Below are positions 25,428 to 34,163 of a DNA stretch of 64,000 nt, in pieces (the stretch's first letter is position 1; each line of letters starts with the position of its first letter). Under the pieces are notes generated by a model that ran no database searches, had not been told where the DNA came from, and saw only the letters and a program-made list of their open reading frames with translations. The position numbers and the translations under genes were made by a program. Origin of the DNA: Gordonibacter sp034932485. GTDB taxonomy: Bacteria; Actinomycetota; Coriobacteriia; Coriobacteriales; Eggerthellaceae. The stretch lies in assembly GCA_034932485.1 (NCBI GenBank), contig JAYFOQ010000007.1, positions 1 to 64,000 of the forward strand. Direction: 5' to 3'.

Positions 25428-26478
25428 CGGTTTGTTGCTCCTTCAATAATTTGGCAAGTTCGTCAATAGAAACGTTGCTTGACGATAAAAGGCTCATCAG
25501 ATCAAATAAACTCGACGATTTGTCTTGAAGTATGACAGTCTTAGTCGTAAGGGTGTTCGCAAGAGCAGCCGCCTTAGCCACCGCGTCGTCTTGCGTACCC
25601 AACTCGTCCGCCAAACCATTTTCAACGGCATCCATACCCGTAAAGGTGAGGCCGGTAGCAAGAGGACGCACCTGGTCGATTGTCATACCGCGACCTTCTG
25701 CAACCGTAGCAATGAACGTCTCGTTAATCTGGGTTACCTGATTTTGGTAGTAGGCCCGCTCCTCCTCGGTAAGAGGACGGTTTCCGTAGCTAGAGTCTTT
25801 ACTTTTCGAAGACGTGATAGTGTCCATGGAAATACCGAGCTTTTCATAAAGTCCCGAAAGATCGGTAATTTGCATAGCCACACCGATAGAACCAATAGCC
25901 GTGGTCTTTGCCGTAAAAAGGTAGTCAGCCTGACTCGAAATCTCATAAGCGGCGCTTGCATTCAAAGATGCGCTTGAAACGACAACAGGCTTACCCGTCT
26001 TTTCTTTGAATTCACGAAGGTACGTAGACATCTCCTCACCCGCCGTTGCGGTACCGCCACCAGAATTAACACGCAGTACAACCGCCTTGATATGCGCATT
26101 GTCGGCCGCAACGTCAAGCTGCGCTTTTAATCCCTCGGGGCTTGAGGTAGTGCCATCATACTGGATGGTACCATCGATAGGAATAATGCCAATCGCATCG
26201 CTTACGAGCAAATCGGCACTCGACGAAGACGACGATCCGAGAGAACCCATCGAGCTAAATGAAGAAGACACAAGAGAGGTACACGACAACATTCCCACAG
26301 CCATCAACACAAAAATAAGCACGATGGAAACGAGCGCAACAATCCAACCGCGGCTCTTTTTTGGCGCTTGCGGCTGCTGGTACGGCATCGGTGTATAAAC
26401 CTGCTGATATGCAGCAGCTGACTGCGGCGCACTCGGCTGCTGCCAAGCTTGTTGTTGCCAATTACTATCTTGGGGCAT
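25408..26478 (-). CDS. sppA: Signal peptide peptidase SppA-type membrane serine protease
   Basis: The 356-residue protein has a Gln/Pro-rich cytoplasmic tail (1-43), one transmembrane helix (about 45-70) and a single SppA/ClpP-like protease domain. The nucleophile serine lies in the SLNASAAYEI motif, and the general-base lysine is in the TSSKSKDSSYGNRPLT region. It is of the short Bacillus type and degrades signal peptides in the membrane. AAGGAGG precedes the ATG at 26478; a longer frame starting earlier has no such support. Confidence 0.92.
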   Translation of the reverse strand: MPQDSNWQQQAWQQPSAPQSAAAYQQVYTPMPYQQPQAPKKSRGWIVALVSIVLIFVLMAVGMLSCTSLVSSSFSSMGSLGSSSSSSADLLVSDAIGIIPIDGTIQYDGTTSSPEGLKAQLDVAADNAHIKAVVLRVNSGGGTATAGEEMSTYLREFKEKTGKPVVVSSASLNASAAYEISSQADYLFTAKTTAIGSIGVAMQITDLSGLYEKLGISMDTITSSKSKDSSYGNRPLTEEERAYYQNQVTQINETFIATVAEGRGMTIDQVRPLATGLTFTGMDAVENGLADELGTQDDAVAKAAALANTLTTKTVILQDKSSSLFDLMSLLSSSNVSIDELAKLLKEQQTDGSIAR

Positions 26479-26557
26479 ACGTACCTCCTTGTCGGACAGA
26501 AACTCATCTTGCCTTGGCAGGGGCAGCAAGCCCATTGCTAAAACGAGCTACGCCGTT

Positions 26558-26563
26558 ATTATA
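26558..26563 (-). promoter_or_regulatory. Possible -10 box for sppA-metG
   Basis: A perfect TATAAT on the minus strand lies about 80 bases upstream of sppA. No matching -35 box is clear. Confidence 0.35.
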
Positions 26564-26660
26564 AGGCAGACTCCGTACCGCTCACGTGACGGACGTTTGA
26601 CGGATAACCTTGCCTTACCCTAGCAATAAAGCCTACCAGAACAAAACGGTGAGTGCCCCC

Positions 26661-28397
26661 TTATATCTCGATGGCGTCGCCCTTGCTATGTTGCGCCTTT
26701 TTCGCCGTGCGCAGCAAGAACTCTTGGTTGGTATCGGTCTGCTTGAGCGATTTAATAAGCATATCCATAGCTCGCTCGGTATTGTTTGTGTTCGCCAAGA
26801 TGCGGCGTACGGCCCAAATAAGCGGAGCCTCCTGCGGATCGAGCAATAAATCTTCCTTACGGGTACCGGAAGCCACCGGATCGATAGCCGGGAAAATGCG
26901 GCGATCGGCCAGGTTGCGGTCAAGTTTTAATTCCATATTGCCCGTACCCTTGAATTCCTCAAAGATAACTTCGTCCATCTTTGAACCCGTGTCCACGAGC
27001 GCGGAAGCAAGAATAGTTAAGCTACCACCACCCTCTATGTTGCGAGCAGCGCCCAGGAAGCGCTTGGGTGGGTAAAGTGCGGTGGAATCCACACCACCAG
27101 ATAAGATACGACCACTGGCTGGTTGTGCTAGGTTATAGGCACGCGCAAGGCGCGTGAGCGAGTCCAGCAGCACGACCACGTCTTTACCGCACTCGACCAG
27201 ACGTTTAGCGCGTTCAATAACCAACTCTGACACGGCAATGTGATTTTCCGTGGGCATATCGAAGGTAGAGGAAACCACTTCCCCCTTGATGGAGCGCTCC
27301 ATGTCGGTAACTTCTTCGGGACGCTCATCCACCAGTAGGCACATGAGATGTACTTCAGGATTATTTGCGCTGATAGCAGCTGCGATATCCTTCAAAATGG
27401 TAGTCTTACCCGCTTTGGGGGGAGACACGATCAATCCACGTTGACCTTTGCCGATCGGGCTCACTAAATCGATAACACGAGCGGTAACGGTAGTCTTACC
27501 ATGCTCCATGGACAAACACTCGTCAGGATACACCGGCGTAAGGTCACCGAAACGTGGACGAGAGGCGCATTCCTCGATAGGGGTACCATTAATAGCCGTA
27601 ACCTTCTGGATGGCTGCGTACTTCTCGTTCTCGCGAGCAGGCCGTGTCTGCCCCGACACAAGATCGCCCTTACGCAGACCGTTGCGCCGAATGGTAGAAA
27701 GGCCAACGTAGCAATCGGTTTCGCTTGGTAGATACCCCTGTGTGCGAAGAAAACCATAGCCATCGGCGAGAATATCCAAAATACCCGATACCTCAATGAA
27801 TCCCTCCGCCTTCACGCTGGCGCTAAACACAGCTTCAACAAGCTCAGCTTTTTTAAGCCCCGTCGCATCGACACTCAACTCTTCCGCCTTGGCACGTAGT
27901 TCCGCTACCTTAAGCTTCAACAAATCGTCACGTGACACACTGGGCTGTACTTCGCGCGGACCCTGATTATTGTGAGGGCGACGCTGACGGCGCTGGTTAT
28001 TATTGTTTCCACCTTGCTGCTTGCCCCCATTGTTCGAGCGATTGTTATTGGGGCGATTGTTCTGGCGGTTGGTATTGCTTGCCTGCGCCGGCCTAGAGCT
28101 TGCTGTCTGGGCAGGTTTGGAACTTGTTGTCTGAGCAGGTTTAGGGCTCGTTGCCTGAGTCGGCTTAGGGCCGGGTGCCTGAGTAGGCTTGGCATTTCCT
28201 GCACCACTTTGAGTCGCCTTCGTGGCACTTGTGCCTTGCTTACGAGTAGTAGGCTTTTTCTGCTCGGAATCCTTGGGAGCCTCAGTTTTCGCCTGGCTTG
28301 CGCGCGCAGCAGTCTTCCCTGTAGCTACGCTGGTGGAACGGCGGCGAGTGGGAGCCTTAGCTGGAGCGGCCGATTCTGTCGCGGTCGCATCGCTCAT
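26661..28397 (-). CDS. rho: Transcription termination factor Rho with long disordered N-terminal extension
   Basis: Rho is a hexameric RNA helicase that ends transcription. The 578-residue protein has a typical Rho core: Rho_N helices (about 155-195), the cold-shock RNA-binding domain (about 195-275) and the ATPase with Walker A PPKAGKTT. Residues 1-154 are extra and low-complexity: first Ala/Lys/Thr-rich, then four 8-residue repeats with a KPAQ core (about 77-107), then a stretch of Asn, Gln and Arg (about 108-146). The ATG overlaps the fsa stop (ATGA), so translation is coupled. Confidence 0.96.
   Translation of the reverse strand: MSDATATESAAPAKAPTRRRSTSVATGKTAARASQAKTEAPKDSEQKKPTTRKQGTSATKATQSGAGNAKPTQAPGPKPTQATSPKPAQTTSSKPAQTASSRPAQASNTNRQNNRPNNNRSNNGGKQQGGNNNNQRRQRRPHNNQGPREVQPSVSRDDLLKLKVAELRAKAEELSVDATGLKKAELVEAVFSASVKAEGFIEVSGILDILADGYGFLRTQGYLPSETDCYVGLSTIRRNGLRKGDLVSGQTRPARENEKYAAIQKVTAINGTPIEECASRPRFGDLTPVYPDECLSMEHGKTTVTARVIDLVSPIGKGQRGLIVSPPKAGKTTILKDIAAAISANNPEVHLMCLLVDERPEEVTDMERSIKGEVVSSTFDMPTENHIAVSELVIERAKRLVECGKDVVVLLDSLTRLARAYNLAQPASGRILSGGVDSTALYPPKRFLGAARNIEGGGSLTILASALVDTGSKMDEVIFEEFKGTGNMELKLDRNLADRRIFPAIDPVASGTRKEDLLLDPQEAPLIWAVRRILANTNNTERAMDMLIKSLKQTDTNQEFLLRTAKKAQHSKGDAIEI
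28073..28172. repeat. In-gene 24-bp repeats encoding KPxQ units of Rho
   Basis: Four imperfect 24-bp units encode PKPTQATS-like octapeptides in the disordered N-terminal part of Rho. Confidence 0.6.
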
Positions 28398-29056
28398 GCG
28401 CGAGACACCTTCTCCCAGTCGGCAAGAAAGGCATCTAAGCCACGATCGGTCAACGGATGCTGCACGCACTTTTTCAGAGCAGCGAAGGGAACGGTTGCTA
28501 TGTCGGCTCCCATAAGGGCGGCCTGTGCAACATGATTAGCACTGCGCACGGAGGCAGCAATAATTTCCACATCATGGCCAAAGTCGTAGTTATTCACCGC
28601 GGCGACCACATCACCCAGTTGAGTCAAACCATCTTCGGAGATATCATCAAAACGTCCGACAAAGGGGCTGATGTAGCGCGCTCCCGCGCGGGCAGCCATG
28701 ATAGCCTGAGGAACACTAAAACACAGCGTCATGTTTACCAGAATACCCTCGCTAGCCAACTGCTTAGTGGCAGCAAGGCCTTCGAGGATGGTAGGCACCT
28801 TTACCACGACATTTGGTGCAAGCGCAGCCAGCTCACGGCCGTCGCGCACGATCTCGTCACGCGTCATGGCAACGCTCTCGGCCGAGACCGGACCGTCAGT
28901 GAGCTCACAAATACGCTTGATGTGGCTGTGGAAGTCTGCCAATTTTCCGCCTGTACGTGCATAAAGCGTTGGGTTCGTGGTTACGCCAGCAAGCACGCCC
29001 CAGCTTGCGGCCTCCTCGATCTCGGCGAGATCGGCGGTATCCAGAAAAAACTTCAC
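28394..29056 (-). CDS. Small transaldolase (fructose-6-phosphate aldolase/TalC type)
   Basis: The 220-residue protein matches the short transaldolase family acting on sugar phosphates in the cytoplasm. It begins VKFFLDTADL; the Schiff-base lysine is in VVVKVPT (about residue 86) and TTNPT (about 27) is present. The family mixes true transaldolases and F6P aldolases, so the exact reaction is left open. The GTG start at 29056 is preceded by AAGGAGG, and the longer frame upstream has no family match. It is followed by rho with a 4-base overlap. Confidence 0.9.
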   Translation of the reverse strand: MKFFLDTADLAEIEEAASWGVLAGVTTNPTLYARTGGKLADFHSHIKRICELTDGPVSAESVAMTRDEIVRDGRELAALAPNVVVKVPTILEGLAATKQLASEGILVNMTLCFSVPQAIMAARAGARYISPFVGRFDDISEDGLTQLGDVVAAVNNYDFGHDVEIIAASVRSANHVAQAALMGADIATVPFAALKKCVQHPLTDRGLDAFLADWEKVSRA

Positions 29057-29096
29057 CCAGGTCCTCCTTATAAGTGTTGGGTTCGTTGATCTTGCA

Positions 29097-29116
29097 ACGC
29101 GCGCGGACGCGCGCGT
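29097..29116. other. GC-alternating palindrome in the fsa leader
   Basis: ACGCGCGCG, GA, CGCGCGCGT is a perfect 20-bp dyad of alternating pyrimidine-purine steps about 30 bases upstream of the fsa ribosome binding site. It could form a tight RNA hairpin or Z-DNA, or bind a protein. Confidence 0.5.
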
Positions 29117-29188
29117 GTATTCCTGAATGTGGGATATATTGAAAGTGAGATGGCTTTCCAATGGGTAGAAATGTTAGGAACTTTAAAT

Positions 29189-29217
29189 ATACTAACGTAT
29201 GATCCATAATCGTTCAA
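29189..29217 (-). promoter_or_regulatory. Promoter of fsa-rho
   Basis: The minus strand has TTGAAC (29212-29217), a 17-bp spacer and TAGTAT (29189-29194). The leader would be about 125 bases and include the palindrome at 29097. Confidence 0.55.
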
Positions 29218-29310
29218 GCACTTCACCGCGCATACCATGGAATTGCAGTGGAACTTGGCGAACAATTTAGCATCAACCCACACATAGTTGAATAGTTCAA
29301 CAGTACGACA

Positions 29311-31470
29311 TCATCCTCTTTCTTTCTCGTTCGTAAGGTTTTCGGCCATCCCAACGGCCTTCGAAGCCTTGCCTTCATGTCCTTTGACCGTCATAAGAGT
29401 AATTCGGACCGACACCACCGATTCGTCGGCCATGTGCACACGAATGATGCTCGACGCACGATCCTCGCCTCGATAGATGGCCTCATATAGTTCCCGAAAG
29501 TCATCGATGGACACATCGTCCACCATCCCCTGCTCGATAAAATCTTCGGGAGCCCTCAGAGCTGAAGCATTCAACCCAAAGACACTTTGGGTTGATTCGG
29601 AAAACCGAGCAATCCGCGAATCGATATCCAACTCGAACACCACAAGACCCGTTGCTTTCATGGCTAGATTGAAGCGCTGTTCGCTTACGCGCAACGCCTC
29701 TAGGCTTTCCATACGGCACGTCACGTCTGCCACACTTGCATAGATTACGTCGGCTTCATCGGATGCGTAGAGATGAAATAGATGCAGTTTCAACCATTGC
29801 ATATCGCCATTGATAAAACGGCGTACAATCACCTCGGCGCCTTCATCGTCGCGAGTTTTTCGGACACATTTTATGGCATCGATCAAGACAGATCGATCGT
29901 CGGGATGCACAAAACCAAGCACCTCCCGCACCTGATCCGCACCCGCCTTTACGCCCACTAGATGACGATAAGCAGGATTGCATCTCAAAACACGCAGTAC
30001 GTTACTCTCAAAAGAATACAGAACCACTGCTCCTAAGATATTGCTCAGCATGCGATCGCTCAGTACGTTCTCGTGCAGCAAATCCTTGAAGCCAAATACC
30101 ATCGAGCCCACTTCGGCGGGGCGCTGATCCATTCCGCCGCGATCTACATTCGAACCATCTGCGAGGATCTCGACGAAAGATTCGGCATCCATAGGTCGAT
30201 AGAAACGATACCCCTGCGCAAATACGCAGCCTACATCAAGCAAAAATTCTACTTGGTCGTCGGTTTCAACACCTTCAGCGATAACGGGCAACCCCAGCCA
30301 ATGAGCCATATGCACGACCGATTCCATGATGTCTCGACTACGCCTATCGGTTCGGTCCAGAAAATCCATATCAATCTTCAGCACATTAACGCTAATGTCT
30401 TTCAACATGTTTAGCGACGAATATCCGCTACCAAAATCGTCCATAAGCACCGTAAAACCAGAGTTCATAAGACTATCAGAGGTCTCTACAATATTGTCTT
30501 TCTGCTCAACATAAGCACTCTCGGTAATTTCCACCTCAAGAAGAGACGGATCTATACCATAGCGCGCGACAATGCCTTCCAGTACGGCACATACATCCAT
30601 TCCGTCAATATCAGCCCGCGATACGTTCACCGAAACAGGGATCGGCTCTATACCGGACGCTGCGATATCTGCCATCCATGCCACAGTCTTCTCCCACACC
30701 CGCACATCAAGCGCACGTATGAAACCGCTACGTTCGAGAATAGGAATAAATTCAGCTGGCGATACAAGACCCCGTTCAGGGTGACGCCAACGTACTAACG
30801 CTTCAGCTCCCACGATCTTACCGGTACGAATATCGCATTTTGGCTGAAAAAACGGCTCTATCTGATCGGCGGCAAGCGCCGCTTCAATACCATCTTGAAC
30901 CATACGTTCGGCAACCAGCGCTGCGCGGAGTTCCGGTTCGTATTCAGAAACGCGCCCGAAATAGCTTCCCTTCACTGCATGCAAGGCCATCATAGCCCGA
31001 TCGCACATGAGCCCAACCGGCAAGTTTTTCTCCCCGACGTAATACACACCAGCTACGGCAGTTACATTGAAGCAGGGTGGACAGCTCGCGCATACGGCAG
31101 CAAGTTCGTGCTCGACTTGATCTTTCGAACGAGAATGCACACATACCGCAAATAGGTCTCCACCCAAACGAGCAATCAATGTCTCATTTTTTTGCGAATA
31201 TTGTGCCTGAAGCGCTTGAGCGAAGGCACGGAGCAATCGGTCACCTTGGTCTGCGCCCTCCAGATCGTTCACGAGCTTAAACCGACAGATGTCAAAGCAG
31301 ACAATTGAGAAGTGCGACAAAGGAGTACGCTTAAACAACTCAGCGACAGCTTGATAGAAGGAGTCTTTCACCAAAAGACCGGTAAGCGAATCGTACCGAC
31401 GAGCCTCATCAAGTCGCCGCCGCAATTCAGCATTTTCCTGTTCGAGTGCATCCAGCGACCGCTGGCCCAT
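29311..31470 (-). CDS. GGDEF-EAL-PAS protein, probable cyclic-di-GMP phosphodiesterase
   Basis: The 719-residue soluble protein has a short coiled-coil, a GGDEF domain (about 27-180), an EAL domain (about 190-440) and two PAS-like domains (about 465-590 and 605-715). The GGDEF signature reads GGDLF, so synthesis is unlikely. The EAL domain keeps its key residues: EALVRW, the Asn of VNVSR, EITES, DDFGSGYSSL, KID and EGVET. This predicts c-di-GMP breakdown. Having the sensory PAS domains after the catalytic ones is the reverse of the usual order. AGAGGGGGA precedes the ATG and a promoter is seen at 31511-31539. Confidence 0.9.
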   Translation of the reverse strand: MGQRSLDALEQENAELRRRLDEARRYDSLTGLLVKDSFYQAVAELFKRTPLSHFSIVCFDICRFKLVNDLEGADQGDRLLRAFAQALQAQYSQKNETLIARLGGDLFAVCVHSRSKDQVEHELAAVCASCPPCFNVTAVAGVYYVGEKNLPVGLMCDRAMMALHAVKGSYFGRVSEYEPELRAALVAERMVQDGIEAALAADQIEPFFQPKCDIRTGKIVGAEALVRWRHPERGLVSPAEFIPILERSGFIRALDVRVWEKTVAWMADIAASGIEPIPVSVNVSRADIDGMDVCAVLEGIVARYGIDPSLLEVEITESAYVEQKDNIVETSDSLMNSGFTVLMDDFGSGYSSLNMLKDISVNVLKIDMDFLDRTDRRSRDIMESVVHMAHWLGLPVIAEGVETDDQVEFLLDVGCVFAQGYRFYRPMDAESFVEILADGSNVDRGGMDQRPAEVGSMVFGFKDLLHENVLSDRMLSNILGAVVLYSFESNVLRVLRCNPAYRHLVGVKAGADQVREVLGFVHPDDRSVLIDAIKCVRKTRDDEGAEVIVRRFINGDMQWLKLHLFHLYASDEADVIYASVADVTCRMESLEALRVSEQRFNLAMKATGLVVFELDIDSRIARFSESTQSVFGLNASALRAPEDFIEQGMVDDVSIDDFRELYEAIYRGEDRASSIIRVHMADESVVSVRITLMTVKGHEGKASKAVGMAENLTNEKERG

Positions 31471-31510
31471 GCATGTCCCCCTCTAGTGCGATTCCGGAAA
31501 ATAGTTTTCC

Positions 31511-31539
31511 ATTATGACCGGAAGCCTCGCTAAGAACAA
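31511..31539 (-). promoter_or_regulatory. Promoter of the GGDEF-EAL gene
   Basis: The minus strand has TTGTTC (31534-31539), a 17-bp spacer and CATAAT (31511-31516), 41 bases upstream of the start. Confidence 0.45.
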
Positions 31540-31572
31540 TGGGGGAATTCATAAAGAATTTGCAAATAACAC

Positions 31573-31896
31573 CTAATCAATGACACGATAAAAACAACTA
31601 CGTTCTCCCGTGTGACAGGCTGGGCCGAAAGGATTCACGAAAGCGAGCAGGGTATCGGCATCACAATCGTAACGCAATTCCACCAATTTTTGAACGTTAC
31701 CGGATGTAGCGCCCTTATGCCACAGCTCACGACGACTACGTGACCAGAATACGGTCTCGCGGTAGTCGAGGGTCAGCCGCAACGACTCCTTATTCATCCA
31801 TGCCATCATAAGTACCTCAAGGGTACTGGCATCCTGCACAATACAGGGAATAAGACCATCGGCGTTGTATTTGAGCAACGGCTGTTCTTCTGTCAT
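31573..31896 (-). CDS. hisI: Phosphoribosyl-AMP cyclohydrolase
   Basis: HisI opens the adenine ring of PR-AMP in histidine synthesis. The 107-residue protein has the signatures FWSRSRRELWHKG and the metal-binding CDADTLL, CHTG and SCF motifs with their three cysteines. It is a stand-alone HisI without a HisE part. The ATG at 31896 follows AAGGGAG. It is the last gene of the his operon. Confidence 0.95.
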   Translation of the reverse strand: MTEEQPLLKYNADGLIPCIVQDASTLEVLMMAWMNKESLRLTLDYRETVFWSRSRRELWHKGATSGNVQKLVELRYDCDADTLLAFVNPFGPACHTGERSCFYRVID

Positions 31897-31938
31897 TGTC
31901 TCCCTTTTTTCACACAAGGTTTCTTCACCTCTTGTCGT

Positions 31939-32703
31939 CTATAATCGCACAGGTATGCCCTGACTGCGTAGATGCTCCTTTACTTGACGAATGGACAACT
32001 CACCAAAATGGAAGACGCTTGCAGCCAAAACAGCATCGGCCTCGCCCTCGAGAATACCTTGAACAAAGTGTTCAAGGGAACCCACGCCTCCACTAGCAAT
32101 CACCGGGATACCTACAGCGCGAGAAACAGCACGCGTAAGAGCACAGTCGAAGCCGTCACGACTACCATCGCGATCCATACTGGTAAGCAATATTTCCCCC
32201 GCACCACGACGTTCGACCTCTTGAGCCCAAGACACCACATCGATACCGGTAGCCTTGCGGCCACCATGGACATAAACTTCCCACTTGTTGGGATTACCGG
32301 GTACCTGTTTCGCATCAATGGCGCAAACGATAGCCTGCGTGCCAAACGCAGCAGCTGCCTGCGTAATAAGCTGGGGGTTGCTCACCGCGGCAGAATTCAC
32401 TGACACTTTGTCGGCCCCCGCAGCGATCATAGTGCGTATATCAGCTACGCTACGAAAACCACCACCCACGCAGTAGGGCAAGTGAAGCTCCTCGCTTGCC
32501 CTACTAGCCAATTCAACAGTAGTCGAGCGATCATCACTTGTAGCCGTGATATCAAGAAAAATAACTTCGTCAGCCTTCTGCTCATCGTAGCGCTGGGCTA
32601 ACTCAATGGGATCGCCTGCGTCACGTAGATTTACGAAATTCACACCCTTAACAACACGACCATCCTTCACATCCAGACAGGGAATCACACGCTTGGCTAA
32701 CAT
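31939..32703 (-). CDS. hisF: Imidazole glycerol phosphate synthase, cyclase subunit
   Basis: HisF uses ammonia from HisH to convert PRFAR to IGP and AICAR. The 254-residue TIM barrel begins MLAKRVIPCLDVKDGRVVKG, with the catalytic Asp at position 11 and the second Asp in LTSMDRDG (about 130). It overlaps the end of hisA by seven bases. Confidence 0.97.
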   Translation of the reverse strand: MLAKRVIPCLDVKDGRVVKGVNFVNLRDAGDPIELAQRYDEQKADEVIFLDITATSDDRSTTVELASRASEELHLPYCVGGGFRSVADIRTMIAAGADKVSVNSAAVSNPQLITQAAAAFGTQAIVCAIDAKQVPGNPNKWEVYVHGGRKATGIDVVSWAQEVERRGAGEILLTSMDRDGSRDGFDCALTRAVSRAVGIPVIASGGVGSLEHFVQGILEGEADAVLAASVFHFGELSIRQVKEHLRSQGIPVRL

Positions 32704-33485
32704 CGGACACCTCCCATTCCACAGGGATCAGCCAGAGCAGCAGCCGCTTGCGCGCGTTGCGTAGCTGCCTCGCAAGCCGCAACACCCTCTTCGACAGTAA
32801 GGGCACCTTCATACACTGCACGACCAGCAATGACCCCTTCGATACTTGCCGCAACGCCACTTAGATTCTCGATATCACTTATTCCAGCCACACCACCCGA
32901 TGCAATAACCGGATAGCCGAACGCAGCGGCCATCCTCACATAGGCAGCTGGATCAATGCCCACCCGCATGCCATCGCGCGCAATATCGGTGTAGATAAGG
33001 TGACGAAATCCTCGTTCGGCAACGTGGCGCGCCAGCTCCTCGGCAGCCACACCCGCACCTTGGCACCATCCCGCCACGGCTACTTCTCCACCCTTAGCGT
33101 CAATCCCCGCTGCAAGCAGGCCTTTATAACGGGATATCGCTTCTTCGGCGAACACCGGATCTGTCACGAGGCTCGTGCCCAACACAACGCGCGACACACC
33201 AGCATCATAAAGCCGCTGGATGGTGTCGAGGCTACGAACGCCACCACCCACCTCTACTTTTAACAGCGTCTTTTTCAAAATACGCTCAATGAGGGAGATA
33301 TTCTCAGGTTCACCGGATTTGGCACCATCTAAATCTACCACATGCAACCACGTGGCACCCTGTTCTTCGAATACCTGCGCCTGCGCAGCAGGATCATCGT
33401 GATAAACCGTCACGTGGGCATAATCACCTTTAGCCAACCGAACCGCCTTGCCGCCCAGAATATCGATAGCAGGAAGCAGGTACAT
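32697..33485 (-). CDS. hisA: ProFAR isomerase
   Basis: HisA isomerises ProFAR to PRFAR. The 262-residue TIM barrel begins MYLLPAIDILGGKAVRL with catalytic Asp8, and has the second acid in YTDIARDGM (about 129). It is slightly longer than usual owing to an Ala-rich C-terminal tail. It directly follows hisH with no gap. Confidence 0.96.
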   Translation of the reverse strand: MYLLPAIDILGGKAVRLAKGDYAHVTVYHDDPAAQAQVFEEQGATWLHVVDLDGAKSGEPENISLIERILKKTLLKVEVGGGVRSLDTIQRLYDAGVSRVVLGTSLVTDPVFAEEAISRYKGLLAAGIDAKGGEVAVAGWCQGAGVAAEELARHVAERGFRHLIYTDIARDGMRVGIDPAAYVRMAAAFGYPVIASGGVAGISDIENLSGVAASIEGVIAGRAVYEGALTVEEGVAACEAATQRAQAAAALADPCGMGGVRC

Positions 33486-34163
33486 TTATACCCCTTTCGC
33501 AATGTTGACGAAGTTACGTAAGAGTACCGCACCCGCATCAGAACTTTTCTCAGGATGGAACTGCACTCCAAATGCCGTATCGCGATAGGCTACGACACTA
33601 GGAAATGTAGTACTGTGAACGGTTTTAGCTACAGCGTACGATGTATCCGGCGCACAGTAGCCGTGCGTAAAGTAAAAAAACTCGCCCGATTGGATGCCTC
33701 GCAAAAGTGGGCACGCAAAATCTGCAGGTGATACCGCATCGCACTCGATCGAATTCCATCCCACATGAGGGATCTTGTAGGTTATCCCTACCTCATCCAT
33801 TTTCGGCAAAGCCCCCACAACACCAGGAAGGAGAGCCAAACCGGGCGCATGGTGGGTAGCAGTTCTGTCGCTATCTTGCGGTGAGCCTTCCACTCCCTCT
33901 TCGAACATAAGATGCAAGCCGAGACATATTCCCAGGAATGGTACTCCCTCAGCCACACGATCGCGGATAACATCCATCTGACCAAGTGTGCGCATCGAAG
34001 CGGAGGCGTCGGCAAAGGAACCCACACCGGGCAGTACAATAGCATCTGCACGTGCAAGCGCCGAAGCATCGTCGGTAACAAGCACATCGGCCCCCGCAGC
34101 AGCCAAACCACGCTCAACACTTTTCAGGTTTCCCTTGTGGTAATCTGCAATGACAATGTTCAT
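33486..34163 (-). CDS. hisH: Imidazole glycerol phosphate synthase, glutaminase subunit
   Basis: HisH supplies ammonia to HisF from glutamine. The 225-residue class I amidotransferase has the nucleophile in GICLGLH and the His-Glu pair in FHPEKS. Its start overlaps the hisB stop by one base. Confidence 0.96.
   Translation of the reverse strand: MNIVIADYHKGNLKSVERGLAAAGADVLVTDDASALARADAIVLPGVGSFADASASMRTLGQMDVIRDRVAEGVPFLGICLGLHLMFEEGVEGSPQDSDRTATHHAPGLALLPGVVGALPKMDEVGITYKIPHVGWNSIECDAVSPADFACPLLRGIQSGEFFYFTHGYCAPDTSYAVAKTVHSTTFPSVVAYRDTAFGVQFHPEKSSDAGAVLLRNFVNIAKGV

Noticed and set aside
31972..32403. Plus-strand frame opposite hisF
   Set aside because: Antisense to a conserved gene with no ribosome binding site.
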